Source of the DNA: Limnohabitans sp. 2KL-1
GTDB lineage: Bacteria; Pseudomonadota; Gammaproteobacteria; Burkholderiales; Burkholderiaceae_C
Assembly (NCBI RefSeq): GCF_003063435.1
Contig: NZ_NESL01000016.1
Location: forward strand, 1 to 47,912
Reading direction: 5' to 3'
Length of the DNA stretch: 47,912 bases
The position numbers and the translations under genes are program-made. Below, piece after piece: positions 47,719-47,912 of this stretch. Within the stretch, counting starts at the first letter, position 1. Each line of letters begins with the position of its first letter. The notes beneath the pieces were generated by a model, which ran no database searches, had not been told where the DNA came from, and saw only the letters and a list, made by a program, of their open reading frames with translations.

Positions 47719-47912
47719 TTAGCAACTGCTGCAGAGAATCCGATCACCCGAGTTCGACACCAAATCCCGATTTTTCGCCCTTTTTCGCCTCCGGCCTCAA
47801 CAAAATCAAGCACTTGCAACTGATCTTCTGATTTTTTTGTAGTGGCAATATTGAGTGCAATACGTGCTGGCAAGTTACGTTGTCATGCGACCTGCCATTT
47901 GCTACACTTTGG
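47719..47912. other. Right end of the window, no supported gene
   Basis: A minus-strand frame (MPARIALNIATTKK, then LDFVEAGGEKGRKIG) runs leftwards and ends inside the IS right end, so if it was ever a gene it was cut by the element. I do not recognise it. T-rich tracts occur around 47772-47787 and 47833-47840. No attC is seen. Confidence 0.3.

Noticed and set aside
47688..47873. Minus-strand 61-codon open frame at the right end
   Set aside because: It ends inside the IS right terminus and has no recognisable family; at most a truncated gene.

Overview
The window is a GC-rich chromosome segment. Its gene content and order point to a betaproteobacterium of the Burkholderiales, most likely Comamonadaceae (Limnohabitans/Rhodoferax-like). 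The main evidence is the Mla operon with mlaA built into it, followed by an ABC exporter, a BolA protein, murA and the his genes in the order G-D-C-B-H-A-F. Short-form HisG, glmU and glmS close together, and lineage-typical DUF1415, DUF6279 and VF530 proteins agree. The species call is an inference; no rRNA gene is present.

Layout. Positions 1-130 look like the 3' end (domains V-VI) of a group II intron. Positions 169-7523 carry a DUF6279 lipoprotein, glmU, an Lrp/AsnC regulator divergent from glmS, an amidase and a BON lipoprotein. Three TTGATATCAA boxes on one helical face sit between the regulator and glmS. Positions 7663-10048 carry a glutamine amidotransferase/SET-domain pair facing a four-gene set on the minus strand (DUF883, YqjE-like, a small YqjK-like protein, VF530). 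Positions 10385-18118 are a dense regulatory island: four Crp/Fnr-like proteins in different states of decay, a Lon-like AAA+ protease, two orphan LuxR-type response regulators (one without its phosphorylation site) and a small His-rich protein. Positions 18092-22154 carry an FAD dehydrogenase, a DUF1415 protein, a methyltransferase and a REP-type tyrosine transposase framed by a 25-base inverted repeat. Positions 22288-28544 are gltB and gltD (glutamate synthase), ended by a strong terminator. Positions 28650-34483 are mlaFEDACB, a YadGH-like ABC exporter and a BolA protein. Positions 34532-42654 are murA and hisGDCBHAF, with a hexose-6-phosphate mutarotase gene between hisA and hisF.

Directly after hisF, where hisI/hisE would be expected, the sequence changes character. 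By removing an IS1380-like element and its 5-base target duplication (CTGAA), I could rejoin a broken integron integrase gene (intI, minus strand) whose start is at 44675. It also has an internal TGA and deletions. Next to it are an attI-like region with a GTTAAGC core (44808-44814), one gene cassette (44868-45320) and a convincing 68-base attC site (45315-45382) with a perfect 32-base central palindrome. After it come a second cassette-like lipoprotein gene, a membrane protein gene and an IS5/IS427-type element whose transposase needs a frameshift at an A8 tract. The region reads as a dead or dying chromosomal integron next to the histidine operon.

How the genes work together: glmS, glmU and murA supply and use UDP-GlcNAc for the cell wall. 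gltBD with the amidotransferases HisH and GlmS form a glutamine/glutamate nitrogen theme. Mla proteins keep outer-membrane lipid asymmetry. The regulatory island and the YqjD/YqjE/BON genes look like a stress or envelope response module (inference).
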